Source of the DNA: Elusimicrobiaceae bacterium
Lineage (GTDB): Bacteria > Elusimicrobiota > Elusimicrobia > Elusimicrobiales > Elusimicrobiaceae
Reading direction: 5' to 3'
Length of the DNA stretch: 38,749 bases
NCBI GenBank assembly: GCA_017475405.1
Contig: JAFVFN010000001.1
Location: 1 to 38,749, forward strand
The position numbers and the translations under genes were made by a program. The notes below the pieces were generated by a model. It was not told where the DNA came from. It saw nothing but the letters and a program-made list of their open reading frames with translations, and searched no databases. Below, piece by piece: positions 38,741 through 38,749 of the stretch; positions within the stretch are counted from its first letter, which is position 1; each line of letters begins with the position of its first letter.

Positions 38741-38749
38741 TATTAGACG

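Noticed and set aside
1..38749. CRISPR array or prophage
   Set aside because: No regularly spaced identical repeats, cas genes, integrase or phage structural genes are seen.

Overview
The window looks like a chromosomal segment of a Gram-negative, host-associated member of the Elusimicrobiota (the Elusimicrobium lineage). This is inferred, not proven. The reasons are the housekeeping gene set, a diderm envelope (FadL-like barrel, TolC/MacAB-like efflux, RseP), moderate-to-low GC, and above all an unusual number of single, scattered type IV pilin-like genes. Pilin abundance of this kind has been noted for Elusimicrobium.

Layout. 1-871: end of a Cys-rich surface or secreted protein. 957-3934: hisS-aspS. 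4034-6616: two unrecognised envelope proteins. 6751-11717: four pilin-like genes around an AlbA/Schlafen-like DNA-binding protein, a small protein and a soluble MgtE-N/CBS protein. 11800-17755 (minus strand): operon cdsA-dxr-rseP-ispG-proS for phospholipid and isoprenoid synthesis, intramembrane proteolysis and tRNA charging. 17870-19696: a pilin and two small low-complexity exported proteins. 19757-20711: an AT-rich, apparently gene-free kilobase, then a winged-helix-like gene whose upstream region carries DnaA-box-like sites and phased repeats. 21672-24897: a pilin, mutY and an AbiE-type toxin-antitoxin pair. 25131-27179: a membrane sulfatase/phosphoethanolamine-transferase-like protein with an AT dinucleotide tract in its coding sequence. 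27362-32737: two pilins with lactate dehydrogenase, a FadL-type porin, a YfgM-like TPR protein, an unknown Cys-rich protein and a DUF486 protein between them. 33062-37611: tolC-macA-macB-like efflux operon. 37720-38740: a complete insertion sequence with 19-bp perfect inverted repeats and a frame break at a slippery A tract.

Three sequence-level systems stand out. (1) Eight pilin-like genes share an almost invariant N-terminus and have different C-terminal domains. Four are driven by near-identical promoters in which exactly twelve T residues fill most of a 16-nt spacer. (2) Three other pilin genes (9937, 22196 and 32737, all minus strand) have about 220-250-nt leaders. All three can fold into the same design: an outer stem near the ribosome binding site whose apical loop carries 10 nt perfectly complementary to 10 nt upstream (a pseudoknot). 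The helix sequences differ between copies while pairing is kept, as expected for a conserved regulatory RNA. I do not recognise it as a known family. (3) Ten genes have a TATAAT-like -10 box exactly 6 or 7 nt before the ATG and no Shine-Dalgarno sequence, pointing to widespread leaderless transcription. Most of the other operon-leading genes, including the pilins, have GGAG-type sites.

All of this comes from reading the sequence by eye. Folds, homologies and promoter calls were not computed.
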